Assembly: GCF_004352845.1 (NCBI RefSeq)
Contig: NZ_SJRX01000002.1
Location: 248,001 to 312,000 of the forward strand
Length of the DNA stretch: 64,000 nucleotides
Reading direction: 5' to 3'
Source: Luteimonas terricola
GTDB taxonomy: Bacteria; Pseudomonadota; Gammaproteobacteria; Xanthomonadales; Xanthomonadaceae
A program made the translations under genes and the position numbers. How positions within the stretch are numbered: the first letter of the stretch is position 1; every line of letters starts with the position of its first letter. Below, in pieces: positions 36,279 to 45,740 of the stretch. A model generated the notes under the pieces. The model saw nothing but the letters and a program-made list of their open reading frames with translations. It made no database searches and was not told where the DNA came from.

Positions 36279-38054
36279 TCAGTAGCTGACGCTGGCCTCG
36301 GCCGAGCAGTCGCTGGTGCCGCCATTGCAGACCTTGTAGGTAAAGGTGCCGCTGGTGTTCTTCTTCACCTTCACCAGGTCGGTGTGGCTGCCGGTATTGC
36401 CGATGCCCGATGCGACCTTGCTGCCGTCGCGGTAGACGTCGACCGTCACGTCACCACCGCTCCACTGCAGGCCGAACTGCAGGCTGCCCTTGCTGGTGCC
36501 GTAGTTGTACGCGGTCAGGGACGACGGCGCTGCAACCGGATCGGGGTCGGTACCACCGCCACCGACCAGCGATTCCGTCGCGGCGAACACCTGCATCAGG
36601 CCATGGCCGTAGTAGTTGTCGCGGCCTGCCGCTCCGAGGTCGAGCGCGGTGGACGTGAGCGCGTTGCGCACCTGCTGGTTGCTGGCCGCGGGATTGGCGC
36701 TCCAGACGACTGCGGCGCCGCCGGCCACGTGCGGGGATGCCATGGAGGTGCCGTCCAGGTAGGCGTAGCCACTGGCATTGGACTGGGACACCGTGCTGAC
36801 CGAGGCGGTCTGGCCGAGCGAGCCGCCGACCAGCGCCTGGCCGTCTTCCTGGCTCATGCTGAGCGCCGGCACGGTCGAGGTGGCCGTACCCAGGGTGCCC
36901 GCGAACCCGCCGGGGACGTTGTTGTAGATCACCACGGCCGCCGCACCGCCGGCCTGAGCCGCAGCGACCTTGTCGGCGAAGCTGATCTCGCCGCGTTCGC
37001 ACATCACCACCTTGCCACCCCAGCTGCCGGCGCCGGTGCACAGCCCGCCATCGGCGAGCTGGCCGCTGGCGTTGGCCTGCACCGTGCCCTCGATCGGCGA
37101 GACGATGAAGCTGGCGCCGCCAACGCTCATCGAGGCATCGAGGAAGGGATAGGTGCTGAGCACGCCGACGCCGGGCGCTGCGATCTCGACCTGGTTGTTG
37201 GCCTGCGAGAAGGAGGCGTGGGCGTTGTTGATATCCACCGCCGCCACCGACATCACGCTGTCGTAGGAGGCCGGGTAGCTGTGGCGGGTGTTGCCGCCAT
37301 TGCCGGCCGCGGCGATGCTGAGGATGCCCTGGCTGTCGAGGTTGGCGAAGGCGTTGTTCTCGGTGCTGCTCGAGGTGGAGCCGCCCAGGCTCATGTTGAT
37401 CACCTTGGCGCCCGCGGTCGCACAGCGGTTGGCCGCATCGACCAGCGAAGACGCGTAGCTCCAGCCGCAGCTGGCACCATCGAAGACCTTGACGATGTGC
37501 AGCGACACCGCGCCGGGGCTCACGCCGACGACGCCGACGCTGTTGTTCGCCGCGGCGATCGTGCCCGCGACGTGGGTGCCGTGGCCGCAGCTGTCATTGT
37601 TCCAGCCGCTCGGATAGCCGGTCATCTGGATGCCGGCGAAATCCTCGTGCCCGGCGTTGATGCCCGAGTCGATCACGCAGACCTTGATGCCGCCGCCATC
37701 GGCGCCCACCGACCAGGCCTGCGGTGCCTGCACGTTGTTGATGCCGTACGGCGTGACCTGCGCGGTCGGATAGCGCGGCGCGTCCAGCTCGACGTATTCG
37801 ACATTGGGATTGTTGCGCAGACCGGCCAGTGCCTGCTGTGGGACGGTGGCCGCGATCACGCGCTGCGGACCCAGTTCGAGGTGGACCCTGCCACCGGCGG
37901 CCCCGAGCGCCGAACGCACCTGCGCCGACGCACCTGGCTTGAACTTCACCATGACCCGGTTGGGGTCGGGGTCGGGCTCGGCCGCGGACGCGGCTCCGGA
38001 CATTGCGAGGAACATGGCGGCGGAAATCGCCACTACCAACGTGTGCTGTTTCAT
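36279..38054 (-). CDS. secreted S8 family (subtilisin-like) serine protease with PA insert
   Basis: Extracellular or periplasmic protease, 591 residues. Signal peptide 1-24 (AMSGAASA-AE). An I9-type propeptide (NRVMVKFKPGASAQVRSAL to NVEYVELDAP) acts as chaperone/inhibitor. Catalytic Asp in VCVIDSGINAGHEDF, His in CGHGTHVAGTIAA, oxyanion Asn in AAAGNGGN, Ser in LDGTSMASPHVAGG. A protease-associated (PA) domain is inserted between the Asn and Ser regions (IEGTVQANASG to VPALSMS). A Gly/Asp/Pro linker leads to a fibronectin-III-like C-terminal domain. Typical of Lysobacter/Xanthomonas exoproteases. It is monocistronic, with its own terminator. Confidence 0.95.
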   Translation of the reverse strand: MKQHTLVVAISAAMFLAMSGAASAAEPDPDPNRVMVKFKPGASAQVRSALGAAGGRVHLELGPQRVIAATVPQQALAGLRNNPNVEYVELDAPRYPTAQVTPYGINNVQAPQAWSVGADGGGIKVCVIDSGINAGHEDFAGIQMTGYPSGWNNDSCGHGTHVAGTIAAANNSVGVVGVSPGAVSLHIVKVFDGASCGWSYASSLVDAANRCATAGAKVINMSLGGSTSSSTENNAFANLDSQGILSIAAAGNGGNTRHSYPASYDSVMSVAAVDINNAHASFSQANNQVEIAAPGVGVLSTYPFLDASMSVGGASFIVSPIEGTVQANASGQLADGGLCTGAGSWGGKVVMCERGEISFADKVAAAQAGGAAAVVIYNNVPGGFAGTLGTATSTVPALSMSQEDGQALVGGSLGQTASVSTVSQSNASGYAYLDGTSMASPHVAGGAAVVWSANPAASNQQVRNALTSTALDLGAAGRDNYYGHGLMQVFAATESLVGGGGTDPDPVAAPSSLTAYNYGTSKGSLQFGLQWSGGDVTVDVYRDGSKVASGIGNTGSHTDLVKVKKNTSGTFTYKVCNGGTSDCSAEASVSY

Positions 38055-38136
38055 CTACACCTCTCTCCCGATTGACGAACAGGTAATGCCGCTGCGTGCC
38101 CACCCTCCCCGGGGCGGCGCACGAAAGCGGAATCTA

Positions 38137-38201
38137 GCACCGGGGAACCCCGGTGCGGTTGTGCGTTGCGTCAAGGGCTGCCGGGCCGCCGGGCCCGGCG
38201 G
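38137..38201 (-). terminator. hairpins downstream of hslU
   Basis: Two inverted repeats follow the hslU stop on the minus strand: the self-complementary CCGCCGGGCCCGGCGG (38186-38201), immediately after the stop, and GCACCGGGG (38137-38145) with CCCCGGTGC (38148-38156). No strong T-run follows. They may end the hslVU message; the second also overlaps the promoter area of the S8 gene (TAGATT at 38136-38131). Confidence 0.5.
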
Positions 38202-39605
38202 TCAGAGGATGTAGCGGCTCAGGTCCTGGTCCTGCACCAGCTCGCCCAGCTGGTCGTCGACGTAGGCCCGATCGATCGCGACCTTGCCGCCACGGTCCGG
38301 TGCCTCGAAGCTCAGGCTGTCGAGCAGCCGTTCCAGCACGGTATGCAATCGGCGCGCACCGATGTTCTCCTGGCGCTCGTTGACCTCGGCGGCGATCTCG
38401 GCGAGCCGGTCGACGGCATCGTCGGAGAACGCCAGCTCCAGCCCTTCGGTCTTCATCAGCTCGACGTACTGCTTCGTCAACGCCGCCTTGGGCTCGGTGA
38501 GGATGCGCACGAAGTCTTCCTTCGACAGCGCCGACAGTTCGACGCGGATCGGGAAGCGGCCCTGCATCTCCGGGATCAGGTCGCTGGGCTTGGCCAGGTG
38601 GAACGCGCCCGAGGCGATGAACAGGATGTGGTCGGTCTTCACCGGCCCGTACTTGGTGCTGACCGTCGAGCCTTCGACCAGCGGCAGCAGGTCGCGCTGC
38701 ACGCCTTCGCGGCTGACGTCGGCGCCCATGCCCTCGCTGCGCTTGGCGACCTTGTCGATCTCGTCGATGAAGACGATGCCGTGCTGCTCGCAGGCCTCGA
38801 TCGCGGCCGCGCGCACTTCGTCCTCGTTGACCAGCTTGCCGGCCTCTTCCTCGACCAGCAGCGGGCGCGCGGCGTGGATCGCCATGGTGCGCTTCTGGGT
38901 CTTGCCGCTGCCGAGGTTGGCGAACATCTGCCGCAGCTGCTGCCCCATTTCCTCCATGCCCGGCGGGGTCATGATGTCGACGCCGCCGCCCGCGGACAGG
39001 TCGAGCTCGATCTCGCGGTTGTCGAGGTCGCCGGCACGCAGCTGGCGGCGCAGCTTCCGCCGGGTCTCGGATTCCTGCGACGAGGGCTCGGCGCCGATGT
39101 CGACGGTGGTGCTGCCCTGCTGCGCCGCGGCACCAAAGCCGAAGCCCGGGGACTGCGACTGCTCGCGCCTGGGCAGCAGGGCGTCGAGGATGCGGTCTTC
39201 CGCACGCTCCTCGGCCTGGGTGCGCATCCGCTGCTTGGCCTGCTCGCGGTAGAGCTTGACCGCGGTGTCGGCGAGGTCGCGGATGATCTGTTCGACGTCC
39301 TTGCCGACGTAGCCGACCTCGGTGAAGCGCGTGGCCTCGACCTTCACGAACGGCGCGTTGGCGAGCGTCGCCAGTCGGCGCGCGATCTCGGTCTTGCCGA
39401 CGCCGGTCGGGCCGATCATCAGGATGTTCTTGGGCATGACCTCGTTGCGCAGCTCGTCGCCGAGCTGGGCGCGGCGCCAGCGGTTGCGCAGCGCGATCGC
39501 CACCGCGCGCTTGGCCTCCTGCTGGCCGATGATGTGGCGGTCGAGCTCCTGCACGATCTCGCGCGGGGTCATGGACGCGTGGCTGGTGTCGACGTTCATG
39601 TGCAT
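38202..39605 (-). CDS. hslU: ATP-dependent protease ATPase subunit HslU
   Basis: AAA+ unfoldase of the HslUV (ClpYQ) protease, 467 residues, cytoplasmic. Walker [14 protein letters not shown] (65-77), Walker B VFIDEIDK, sensor region [15 protein letters not shown] and the C-terminal LSRYIL that inserts into HslV. The intermediate domain (about 120-240) is about 24 residues longer than in E. coli, carrying an inserted [16 protein letters not shown] stretch. GAGGAG precedes the first ATG (39605); a second ATG two codons later is possible. It lies two bases after hslV. Confidence 0.96.
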   Translation of the reverse strand: MHMNVDTSHASMTPREIVQELDRHIIGQQEAKRAVAIALRNRWRRAQLGDELRNEVMPKNILMIGPTGVGKTEIARRLATLANAPFVKVEATRFTEVGYVGKDVEQIIRDLADTAVKLYREQAKQRMRTQAEERAEDRILDALLPRREQSQSPGFGFGAAAQQGSTTVDIGAEPSSQESETRRKLRRQLRAGDLDNREIELDLSAGGGVDIMTPPGMEEMGQQLRQMFANLGSGKTQKRTMAIHAARPLLVEEEAGKLVNEDEVRAAAIEACEQHGIVFIDEIDKVAKRSEGMGADVSREGVQRDLLPLVEGSTVSTKYGPVKTDHILFIASGAFHLAKPSDLIPEMQGRFPIRVELSALSKEDFVRILTEPKAALTKQYVELMKTEGLELAFSDDAVDRLAEIAAEVNERQENIGARRLHTVLERLLDSLSFEAPDRGGKVAIDRAYVDDQLGELVQDQDLSRYIL

Positions 39606-39607
39606 GT

Positions 39608-40159
39608 TCAGAGCTCCTCGACCACCACGTTGCGGTTGGTATAGATGCAGATGTCGCCGGCGATGTGCAGCGCCTCGGTGGCGATGCCGCGGGCGTCCAT
39701 GGCGGTGTGTGCGAGCAGCGCGCGTGCGGCGGACAGCGCGTACGGGCCACCCGAGCCGATCGCGACCAGGCCATCCTCGGGCTCGATGACGTCGCCGGTG
39801 CCGCTGATGATCAGCGAGGTGTCCTTGTCGGCGACCGCGAGCAGCGCCTCGAGCTTCCCGAAGCGGCGCTCGGTGCGCCAGTCCTTCGCAAACTCCACGG
39901 CGGCGCGGGTGAGCTGGCCGTGCTTCTCGAGCTTGGATTCGAACAGTTCGAACAGGGTGAACGCGTCCGCGGCGGCGCCGGCGAAGCCGGCCAGGATCTG
40001 GCCGTCCTTGCCGAGGCGGCGCACCTTGCGTGCGTTGGACTTCATCACCGTATGGCCAAGGGTGACCTGGCCGTCGCCGGCGATGGCGACGCGCCCGTCG
40101 CGGCGCACCGAAACGATGGTGGTGGCGTGGAACACGTTGGGATTCTGGCTGGGATCCAT
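39608..40159 (-). CDS. hslV: ATP-dependent protease peptidase subunit HslV
   Basis: Threonine peptidase of HslUV, 183 residues, cytoplasmic dodecamer. A short propeptide [12 protein letters not shown] is removed to expose Thr13 of [10 protein letters not shown] as the N-terminal nucleophile. Further family blocks: [45 protein letters not shown], and the C-terminal [21 protein letters not shown] lies six bases before ATG 40159. Upstream is a sigma-32-like promoter, consistent with heat-shock control. It heads a two-gene operon with hslU. Confidence 0.97.
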   Translation of the reverse strand: MDPSQNPNVFHATTIVSVRRDGRVAIAGDGQVTLGHTVMKSNARKVRRLGKDGQILAGFAGAAADAFTLFELFESKLEKHGQLTRAAVEFAKDWRTERRFGKLEALLAVADKDTSLIISGTGDVIEPEDGLVAIGSGGPYALSAARALLAHTAMDARGIATEALHIAGDICIYTNRNVVVEEL

Positions 40160-40186
40160 GCGGCCTCCGTGGGCTGAATCCACTGG

Positions 40187-40213
40187 ATGGGGACCGCCCC
40201 CGGCGGATGCAAG
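40187..40213 (-). promoter_or_regulatory. sigma-32 (heat-shock) promoter candidate for hslVU
   Basis: On the minus strand CTTGCAT (from 40213) is separated by 14 bases from CCCCATCC (from 40192). The E. coli sigma-32 consensus is CTTGAAA, 11-16 bases, CCCCATNT. The -10 core lies 28 bases upstream of the hslV ATG, within the 94-base gap to xerC. Confidence 0.7.
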
Positions 40214-40253
40214 CCCGCGCGGTGGCGCCTGGCTCCCGTGGGGCCCGGCGGGT

Positions 40254-41174
40254 TCAGCCCTTGCGCTTGGCGCGCGGATGCGCGGCGTCGTAGACCTTGG
40301 CCAGGTGCTGGAAGTCGAGGTGGGTGTAGATCTGGGTGGTGGCGATGTCGGCGTGGCCCAGCAGCTCCTGCACGCCGCGCAGGTCGCCGGACGATTCCAG
40401 CATGTGGCTGGCGAATGAATGACGCAGCAGGTGCGGATGCACGCGCTTGAACAGGCCCTGCCGGCGCGCCAGCTCGCGCAGCCTCAGCTGGACGGCACGC
40501 GCGCTGATCGGCGCGCCTCCGCGGCCCGGGAACACCGGCGCGTCGTGGCCGGCACCGGTGTCGGCGCGCCACTCGGCCAGTGCCTTGCAGGCGAACGAGC
40601 CCACCGGCACGGTGCGCTGCCGGCTGCCCTTGCCAAGCACGGTCACCAGGCCCTGGTCCAGGTCGATATCACGCCAGCGCAGCAGGCGCAGTTCGGACAG
40701 GCGCAGGCCGGAGGAATAGAACAGTTCGAGCAGCGCGCGGTCGCGCAGGCCCAGCGGCACGTCGGTGGGCACCGCCACCAGCGCCACGGCCTCGTCCACG
40801 TCGAGCACCTGCGGCAGCTTGCGCGGTGCGCGCGGGGCGCGCACGCCGGCAGCGGGATTGGCGACGACGCGGCCGTGCTTCAGCAGCCACTGGTAGAAGC
40901 TGCGACAGCCGGACAGGCGGCGCTGCAGGCTCTTGGGCGCCAGCCCGCGGCGGTGCTCGGCAGCGACGAAGGCGCGCATCGCCGCGGTGTCGAGCGCCAG
41001 CAGATCGTCGTGACCCGAAGCCGCGGCCCATCCGGCCAGCGCGGCGAGGTCGCGTCGGTAGGCATCAAGCGTGTGCGGCGACATGCGGCGCTCGACTTCG
41101 AGATGGGCCAGGTAATCGGCGACCGCCGGATGCGGTCCGGCGGCCACCGCACTCTCCGCATCCACCCCGGCCAT
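40254..41174 (-). CDS. xerC: tyrosine recombinase XerC
   Basis: Site-specific recombinase that resolves chromosome dimers at dif with XerD, 306 residues. N-terminal SAM-like domain ([20 protein letters not shown]), catalytic domain with Arg in SGLRLSEL, Lys in [11 protein letters not shown], His-x-x-Arg in [12 protein letters not shown], His in [10 protein letters not shown] and the nucleophile Tyr in IYTHLD. A strong purine ribosome site (GGGAGGGAGGAGG) precedes the ATG. It sits in the conserved dapF-DUF484-xerC order, as in E. coli and pseudomonads, which separates it from phage integrases. Confidence 0.95.
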   Translation of the reverse strand: MAGVDAESAVAAGPHPAVADYLAHLEVERRMSPHTLDAYRRDLAALAGWAAASGHDDLLALDTAAMRAFVAAEHRRGLAPKSLQRRLSGCRSFYQWLLKHGRVVANPAAGVRAPRAPRKLPQVLDVDEAVALVAVPTDVPLGLRDRALLELFYSSGLRLSELRLLRWRDIDLDQGLVTVLGKGSRQRTVPVGSFACKALAEWRADTGAGHDAPVFPGRGGAPISARAVQLRLRELARRQGLFKRVHPHLLRHSFASHMLESSGDLRGVQELLGHADIATTQIYTHLDFQHLAKVYDAAHPRAKRKG

Positions 41175-41213
41175 GCCTCCTCCCTCCCTTGGCGTCTTCG
41201 CGGCTTCGCGAGC

Positions 41214-41888
41214 CTAATCGCGCTGGCGCTGCAGCGCCGCCGCGAAGGCCTCGCCCATCATGCGCAGGAACAGCGTGCCCATGCCGGGATAGAAGCGGTT
41301 GGCATCGCGGCTGCCCACCGCAACCAGGCCTACGCCCTCCACGGGAAGCAGTGCGGTGGATGCAACGTCGTCCACGCGGGCGGCATACAGCAGCGCCTGC
41401 TTGTCCGGATGCAGGCGGCCGCACAGCGGCTCACCGTCGCGGATGCAGTCGGCGAAGGGCTGCAGGCTGCGGTCGTCGCGCGCAATCACCTGCAACCATT
41501 CTTCTTCGGACAGGCCAGGCGCGTCTTCGAACAGCACCACGCGCACCAGGTCGCCGCTGAAGTCCTCGGCAAGCGTCGCGACCATCGCGCGCACCACGCC
41601 GGCGGCGCTGTCCGGGCGCATCAGTGCCAGGGTGAGCTGGTGCGTGCGCACGGCCAGGCGCTCGTTCTCCTGCGACACCGCGTACAGGTCCTGCAGCCGT
41701 CGCGACAGCTCGCGGTTCTTGTCGCGCAGCACTTCCAGCTGGTAGCTGGCCAGCGACGCTGCCGGGCCGTCCTCGCGCGGTACCACCATGCTGATCGCAA
41801 GGTCCGGGAACTGCTGCAGGAACTTCGGGTGCCGCCGCAGCCAGGCCGCGACTTCGTGGGCGCCAAGCTTCTCGCTGCTGTCGTTCAT
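41214..41888 (-). CDS. DUF484 (GAF-like) family protein
   Basis: Cytoplasmic protein of 224 residues, found between dapF and xerC in many gamma-proteobacteria; function unknown. The N-terminal [21 protein letters not shown] is the family motif. A coiled coil follows ([26 protein letters not shown], about 50-85), and then a GAF-like sensor domain ([40 protein letters not shown]). Its ATG overlaps the dapF stop by four bases, indicating translational coupling. Confidence 0.92.
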   Translation of the reverse strand: MNDSSEKLGAHEVAAWLRRHPKFLQQFPDLAISMVVPREDGPAASLASYQLEVLRDKNRELSRRLQDLYAVSQENERLAVRTHQLTLALMRPDSAAGVVRAMVATLAEDFSGDLVRVVLFEDAPGLSEEEWLQVIARDDRSLQPFADCIRDGEPLCGRLHPDKQALLYAARVDDVASTALLPVEGVGLVAVGSRDANRFYPGMGTLFLRMMGEAFAAALQRQRD

Positions 41889-42757
41889 GCGGTGAATATC
41901 CCTTCGTAGACGAATGCCGCCGGCCCCGCCATGCGCAGGCTGCCGTCGGCACAATGATAGATGCGCAGCGTGCCGCCGGGCAGCGCCACGTCCACGCCGA
42001 TGGCCGCGTCCACGCGCCCGCGCCGCGCAAGCACCGCCACCGCAGCGCAGGCGCCGCTTCCGCAGGCCAGCGTTTCGCCGACGCCGCGCTCGTACACGCG
42101 CAGGCGGATGCGGCTGCGGTCGAGCACCTGGGCGAAGCCGACGTTGCACGACTGCGGGAAGGCGGCGTGCCGCTGCAGCGCGGGGCCAAGCTCCGCGACC
42201 GGCGCGGCATCGACGTCGTCGACCTCGAGCACTGCGTGCGGATTGCCCATCGACACCGCGCCCACGCGCAGCCTGCGGCCGTCGACCTCGATCATGCAGG
42301 CATCGGCCTCCTCGTCGAAGCCGGCCAGCGGGATCCGCGCCGGCGCGAACACCGGAACGCCCATCCCGATCTCGAAGCCGGCGTCGCCCAGCGCGCGCAC
42401 GCGATGGCTGGCAAGCGGGCTGTCGAGCAGGAAGTCGCCGGCGGCCGCGCCGTCGCGCACCAGCCAGGCGGCAACGCAGCGGGCGCCGTTGCCGCACTGC
42501 TGCGAGGGCGAGCCGTCGGCGTTCCAGATGGCATAGGACGCGACCGCGCCGTCGCTGCGGGGCGCTGCGATGGTCAGGATCTGGTCGCAGCCCACGCCGC
42601 GGTGGCGGTCGGCCAGCAGGCGGCACAGCGCGGCATCGGGCGGCGACGTGCCATCGCGCAGGTCCAGCACCACGAAGTCGTTGCCGGCGCCGTGCATCTT
42701 GCTGAAGCGCAGGCCGGCGGGCGCCGCCGTGGCCGTCACGGGGTCAGGCGTCGCCAT
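41885..42757 (-). CDS. dapF: diaminopimelate epimerase
   Basis: Converts LL- to meso-diaminopimelate for lysine and peptidoglycan synthesis, 290 residues, cytoplasmic, cofactor-independent. The two catalytic cysteines lie in QCGNGARC and [27 protein letters not shown] is the N-terminal signature. The N-terminus carries an extra 15-residue Pro/Ala/Thr stretch before it. The start codon at 42757 lies inside the end of lptM (14-base overlap), and the stop overlaps the DUF484 start. The longer upstream open frame is the reverse-frame shadow of lptM. Confidence 0.96.
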   Translation of the reverse strand: MATPDPVTATAAPAGLRFSKMHGAGNDFVVLDLRDGTSPPDAALCRLLADRHRGVGCDQILTIAAPRSDGAVASYAIWNADGSPSQQCGNGARCVAAWLVRDGAAAGDFLLDSPLASHRVRALGDAGFEIGMGVPVFAPARIPLAGFDEEADACMIEVDGRRLRVGAVSMGNPHAVLEVDDVDAAPVAELGPALQRHAAFPQSCNVGFAQVLDRSRIRLRVYERGVGETLACGSGACAAVAVLARRGRVDAAIGVDVALPGGTLRIYHCADGSLRMAGPAAFVYEGIFTA

Positions 42758-43049
42758 CACCGTCGTCGCCGGGATCGCCGCCGGAACCATCTGCGGCCGG
42801 ATCCTCGCCTTCGCCGTCCACGCCGTCCTCGATCTCCTCGGCACCGGCATCATCTTCGACGGCCCCGTCGTCGCGGACCGCCGGATCATCCACAGCTTCG
42901 TCGTCCTGGTCATCGGCGTCGTCCACCTGCTCGGCCGGCCAATCGTCGTCGGGCGCAGGCGGCGGCAGCAGAGAGCCCTTGTTGCCGCAGGCGGACAGCA
43001 CGAGCACGGACGACAGCAGGGCGAGCGGAACCAGGGTGCGGATGTTCAT
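42744..43049 (-). CDS. lptM: LptM-like lipoprotein with long acidic tail
   Basis: Small outer-membrane lipoprotein, 101 residues. Signal peptide with lipobox VLSAC (Cys about 21) followed by [10 protein letters not shown], the short conserved LptM (YifL) motif that aids LptD oxidative folding. Typical members have about 60 residues. Here about 65 further residues are almost entirely Asp, Glu, Gly and Ala ([13 protein letters not shown] to GDDGDGDA). The gene is upstream of and overlapping dapF, the conserved place for lptM. The start at 43049 gives the signal sequence. A TAGACT hexamer lies seven bases upstream, but it includes the ybaN stop codon, so its promoter value is doubtful. Confidence 0.85.
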   Translation of the reverse strand: MNIRTLVPLALLSSVLVLSACGNKGSLLPPPAPDDDWPAEQVDDADDQDDEAVDDPAVRDDGAVEDDAGAEEIEDGVDGEGEDPAADGSGGDPGDDGDGDA

Positions 43050-43059
43050 GGCCGGCAGT

Positions 43060-43467
43060 CTAGCGCGGCGGCGGTTCCGGCCGCATCCACAGCCACGCAC
43101 CGACCACCGCCATGCAGCCGATCGGCAGGGCCACCGCCCACCAGCGCTGGTAGCCGGTCAGCCAGGCCAGCGCCAGCAGGATCGCGGCCGAGGCGGCCAT
43201 GGCGCCGGTGGCCAGCCGCTTGGAGCGGCGGGTGACCGCACCGTGCTCGTGCCAGTCGCGGATCATCGGCCCGAACTCCCGATGCGCCAGCAGCCAGGCG
43301 TGCAGCCGCTCGGAGCCCTGCGCCGCGGCCCAGGCCGAGAGCAGGATGAAGGGCACGGTGGGCAGCCCCGGCAGCACCACGCCGAGCAGGCCCAGGCCCA
43401 GCGCGATATAGGCCAGCAGCCACCAGGCCCAGCGGAAGCGCGTGCGTCGGCGGGGAGCGTCGTCCAT
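43060..43467 (-). CDS. YbaN family inner-membrane protein (DUF454)
   Basis: Integral membrane protein, 135 residues, three to four predicted helices. The YbaN/DUF454 signature LGLGLLGVVLPGLPTVPFILLSAWAAAQGSERLH is present at residues about 22-57, followed by the typical WLLAHREFGPMIRDWHEHGAV. Function unknown in the family. The N-terminus is basic (DDAPRRRTRFRW). It lies ten bases upstream of lptM on the same strand and is probably first in the ybaN-lptM-dapF-DUF484-xerC run. Confidence 0.9.
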   Translation of the reverse strand: MDDAPRRRTRFRWAWWLLAYIALGLGLLGVVLPGLPTVPFILLSAWAAAQGSERLHAWLLAHREFGPMIRDWHEHGAVTRRSKRLATGAMAASAAILLALAWLTGYQRWWAVALPIGCMAVVGAWLWMRPEPPPR

Positions 43468-43495
43468 CACGCCATGATGCCGCGTGCGGCGAGGG

Positions 43496-45682
43496 TCAGC
43501 GCGCGGCCACCCCGTCCGCGGCCTCGACGCCCAGCTGGTCGAGCATGAACGCGTACATCTCCGCCAGCTCGCGGTAGCGGCGGAAGCGGCCCGACTTGCC
43601 GCCGTGGCCGGCGTCCATGTTGGTGCGGAACAGCAGGGTCGCGTCCGAGGTGTCCAGGTCACGCAGGCGGGCGACGTACTTCGCCGGCTCCCAGTACTGC
43701 ACCTGCGAATCCCACAGGCCGGTGCCGATGAACATCGCCGGGTAGGCCTTGGCTTCCAGGTTGTCGTAAGGCGAGTAGCGGAGCATGTAGTCGTAGTCCG
43801 CCTTGCGCTCCGGGTTGCCCCACTCGTCGTACTCGTTGGTGGTCAGCGGGATGCTGCGGTCGAGCATCGTGGTGACCACGTCGACGAAGGGCACCTGCGA
43901 CAGGATCAGGCGGTACTTCTCCGGCGCCATGTTCGCGATCGCGCCCACCAGCAGGCCGCCGGCGCTGCCGCCATAGGCGGCCACGCGGTCCTTCGCCGCC
44001 CAACCTTCGGCCACCAGGTGGTCGGTGACGTCGATGAAGTCGGTGAAGGTGTTGATCTTGTTGCCGAGCTTGCCGTCGTCGTACCACTTGCGGCCCATCT
44101 CCTGGCCGCCGCGGATGTGGGCGATGGCGTAGACCATGCCGCGGTCGAGCAGGCTGGTGGTGGTCAGGCTGTAGCTTGGATCCATCGAATAGCCGTAGCT
44201 GCCGTAGGCGTACTGCAGCAGCGGCGCGGTGCCGTCCTTCGCGAAGCCCTTGCGGTAGACCAGCGACACCGGGATGCGGGTGCCGTCGCGGGCGGTCGCC
44301 CAGGTGCGCTCGGTGGCGTACTTCGAGGCGTCGTAGCCGATGACAGGCTGCTGCTTGAGCAGGCGGCGCTCGCCGGTGGCCACGTTGATCTCGTAGGTGG
44401 TGCCAGGCGTGGTCATCGATGCGTAGCCGTAGCGCAGCCACTGGGTGTCCGGCTCGGCGTTGATCGACAGGCCCATCGAATAGGCCGGTTCGTCGGCGGC
44501 CACGTATTCCTCTTCGCCATCCGGCTTGAGCAGGCGGATGCGTTCGAGCGCGTTCGAGCGCTCGGCGATGGCGGTGAAGCCGTCGAACAGCCCGTAGCCT
44601 TCCAGCAGCACGTCGTCGCGGTGCGCGATCCACTCCTTCCACTCCGTGCGCGATGTGGCGGCGGTGGGGGCGGTGGCGATGCGGTAGTTCGGCGCCTTGT
44701 TGCCGTCCGCATCGGGGGCGTTGGTGAGGATCACCCAGCGGCCGTCGAAGTGGTCGGCGTCGTACTCGACGTCGCGCTCGCGCGCGGCCAGCACGGTGAA
44801 TTCGCCCGGGTCGGCCGCCGGCGCGCATCGCAGCTCGCTGGACACCGTGCTTTCCACGCCGATGCAGATGAAGCGGTCGTCGCGGGTGCGCGACAGGCCC
44901 ATGTAGAAGCTGTCGTCGTTCTCCTCGTACACCAGCACGTCATCGGCCACCGGGGTGCCGAGCACGTGCTTCTTCACGCGCACGGTCAGCAGGGTGTCGG
45001 GATCGTTCTCGACGTAGAAGAGAGACCTGTTGTCGTCGGCCCAGGCCATGTCCGCGGACAGGCCGGGGATGGATTCCGGGTAATCCTTGCCGGTCTCGAG
45101 GTCGCGGAAGCGGATCGTGTACTGGCGGCGGCCGATGCTGTCGTCGGCCCAGGCCAGGATGCGGTTGTCCGGGCTGATCTCGTACACGCCGACGCTGAAG
45201 TACTCCTTGCCCTCGGCCATGGCGTTGACGTCGAGCAGCACCTGCTCGGCGGCGAAGTCGCCGGCCTCGTTGAGGCGCATGATCTCCGCGGCGCCCAGGC
45301 CTTCGGCATCCCTGCGGCGCGCGTGCACCGGATAGTCCTTGCCGGTCTCGTAGCGCTGGTAGTACCACCAGCCGCGCTCGCGGAAGGGCACGCTGGCATC
45401 GTCCTGCTTGATGCGGGCGACGAACTCGTCGTACAGCGCGTCCTCGACGGGCTTCAGCGGCGCCACCACCGCATCGACGTAGGCGTTCTCGGCTTCGAGG
45501 TAGGCCAGCATGGCCTTGTCCTCGCGGGTGTCGTCGCGCAGCCAGTAGTACTCGTCCTGGCGCACCGCACCGTGCGGAGCACGGACTTCGTGGGCGCGCT
45601 TCTCGACGTCGGGCGGGACCGGGGCGGCGGCGTGGCTGGTGGCGGTCATGAGCAGCAGGCCTGCAAGTGCGATGGGCTTCAT
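43496..45682 (-). CDS. S9A family peptidase (oligopeptidase B-like), secreted
   Basis: Serine oligopeptidase, 728 residues, with a signal peptide (MKPIALAGLLLMTATSHA), so probably periplasmic. An N-terminal seven-bladed propeller region includes DEYYWLRDDTREDKAML, typical of PtrB relatives. The C-terminal alpha/beta hydrolase carries Ser in YGGSAGGLLVGA, Asp near GTGLWDSQVQYWEPAKY and His in DAGHGGKSGR. The family cleaves short peptides, in PtrB after Arg/Lys. It is the downstream member of a tandem with a second S9 peptidase, 58 bases apart; a 9-bp hairpin sits in that gap. Confidence 0.94.
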   Translation of the reverse strand: MKPIALAGLLLMTATSHAAAPVPPDVEKRAHEVRAPHGAVRQDEYYWLRDDTREDKAMLAYLEAENAYVDAVVAPLKPVEDALYDEFVARIKQDDASVPFRERGWWYYQRYETGKDYPVHARRRDAEGLGAAEIMRLNEAGDFAAEQVLLDVNAMAEGKEYFSVGVYEISPDNRILAWADDSIGRRQYTIRFRDLETGKDYPESIPGLSADMAWADDNRSLFYVENDPDTLLTVRVKKHVLGTPVADDVLVYEENDDSFYMGLSRTRDDRFICIGVESTVSSELRCAPAADPGEFTVLAARERDVEYDADHFDGRWVILTNAPDADGNKAPNYRIATAPTAATSRTEWKEWIAHRDDVLLEGYGLFDGFTAIAERSNALERIRLLKPDGEEEYVAADEPAYSMGLSINAEPDTQWLRYGYASMTTPGTTYEINVATGERRLLKQQPVIGYDASKYATERTWATARDGTRIPVSLVYRKGFAKDGTAPLLQYAYGSYGYSMDPSYSLTTTSLLDRGMVYAIAHIRGGQEMGRKWYDDGKLGNKINTFTDFIDVTDHLVAEGWAAKDRVAAYGGSAGGLLVGAIANMAPEKYRLILSQVPFVDVVTTMLDRSIPLTTNEYDEWGNPERKADYDYMLRYSPYDNLEAKAYPAMFIGTGLWDSQVQYWEPAKYVARLRDLDTSDATLLFRTNMDAGHGGKSGRFRRYRELAEMYAFMLDQLGVEAADGVAAR

Positions 45683-45712
45683 TGGATGGGGTCCACTGGG
45701 GCTGGATGCAAC

Positions 45713-45734
45713 CGGGGCGCCCTGAGGCGCCCCG
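45713..45734 (-). terminator. stem-loop between the two S9 peptidase genes
   Basis: CGGGGCGCC (45713-45721) pairs with GGCGCCCCG (45726-45734) across a four-base loop. It lies seven bases after the stop of the upstream S9 gene on the minus strand. No T-run follows, so partial termination or 3'-end protection is more likely than full termination. Confidence 0.5.
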
Positions 45735-45740
45735 TCGGAT

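Noticed and set aside
43057-43062. TAGACT seven bases before lptM as another leaderless -10
   Set aside because: Its first three bases are the stop codon of ybaN and the match is only four of six, so coincidence is likely.
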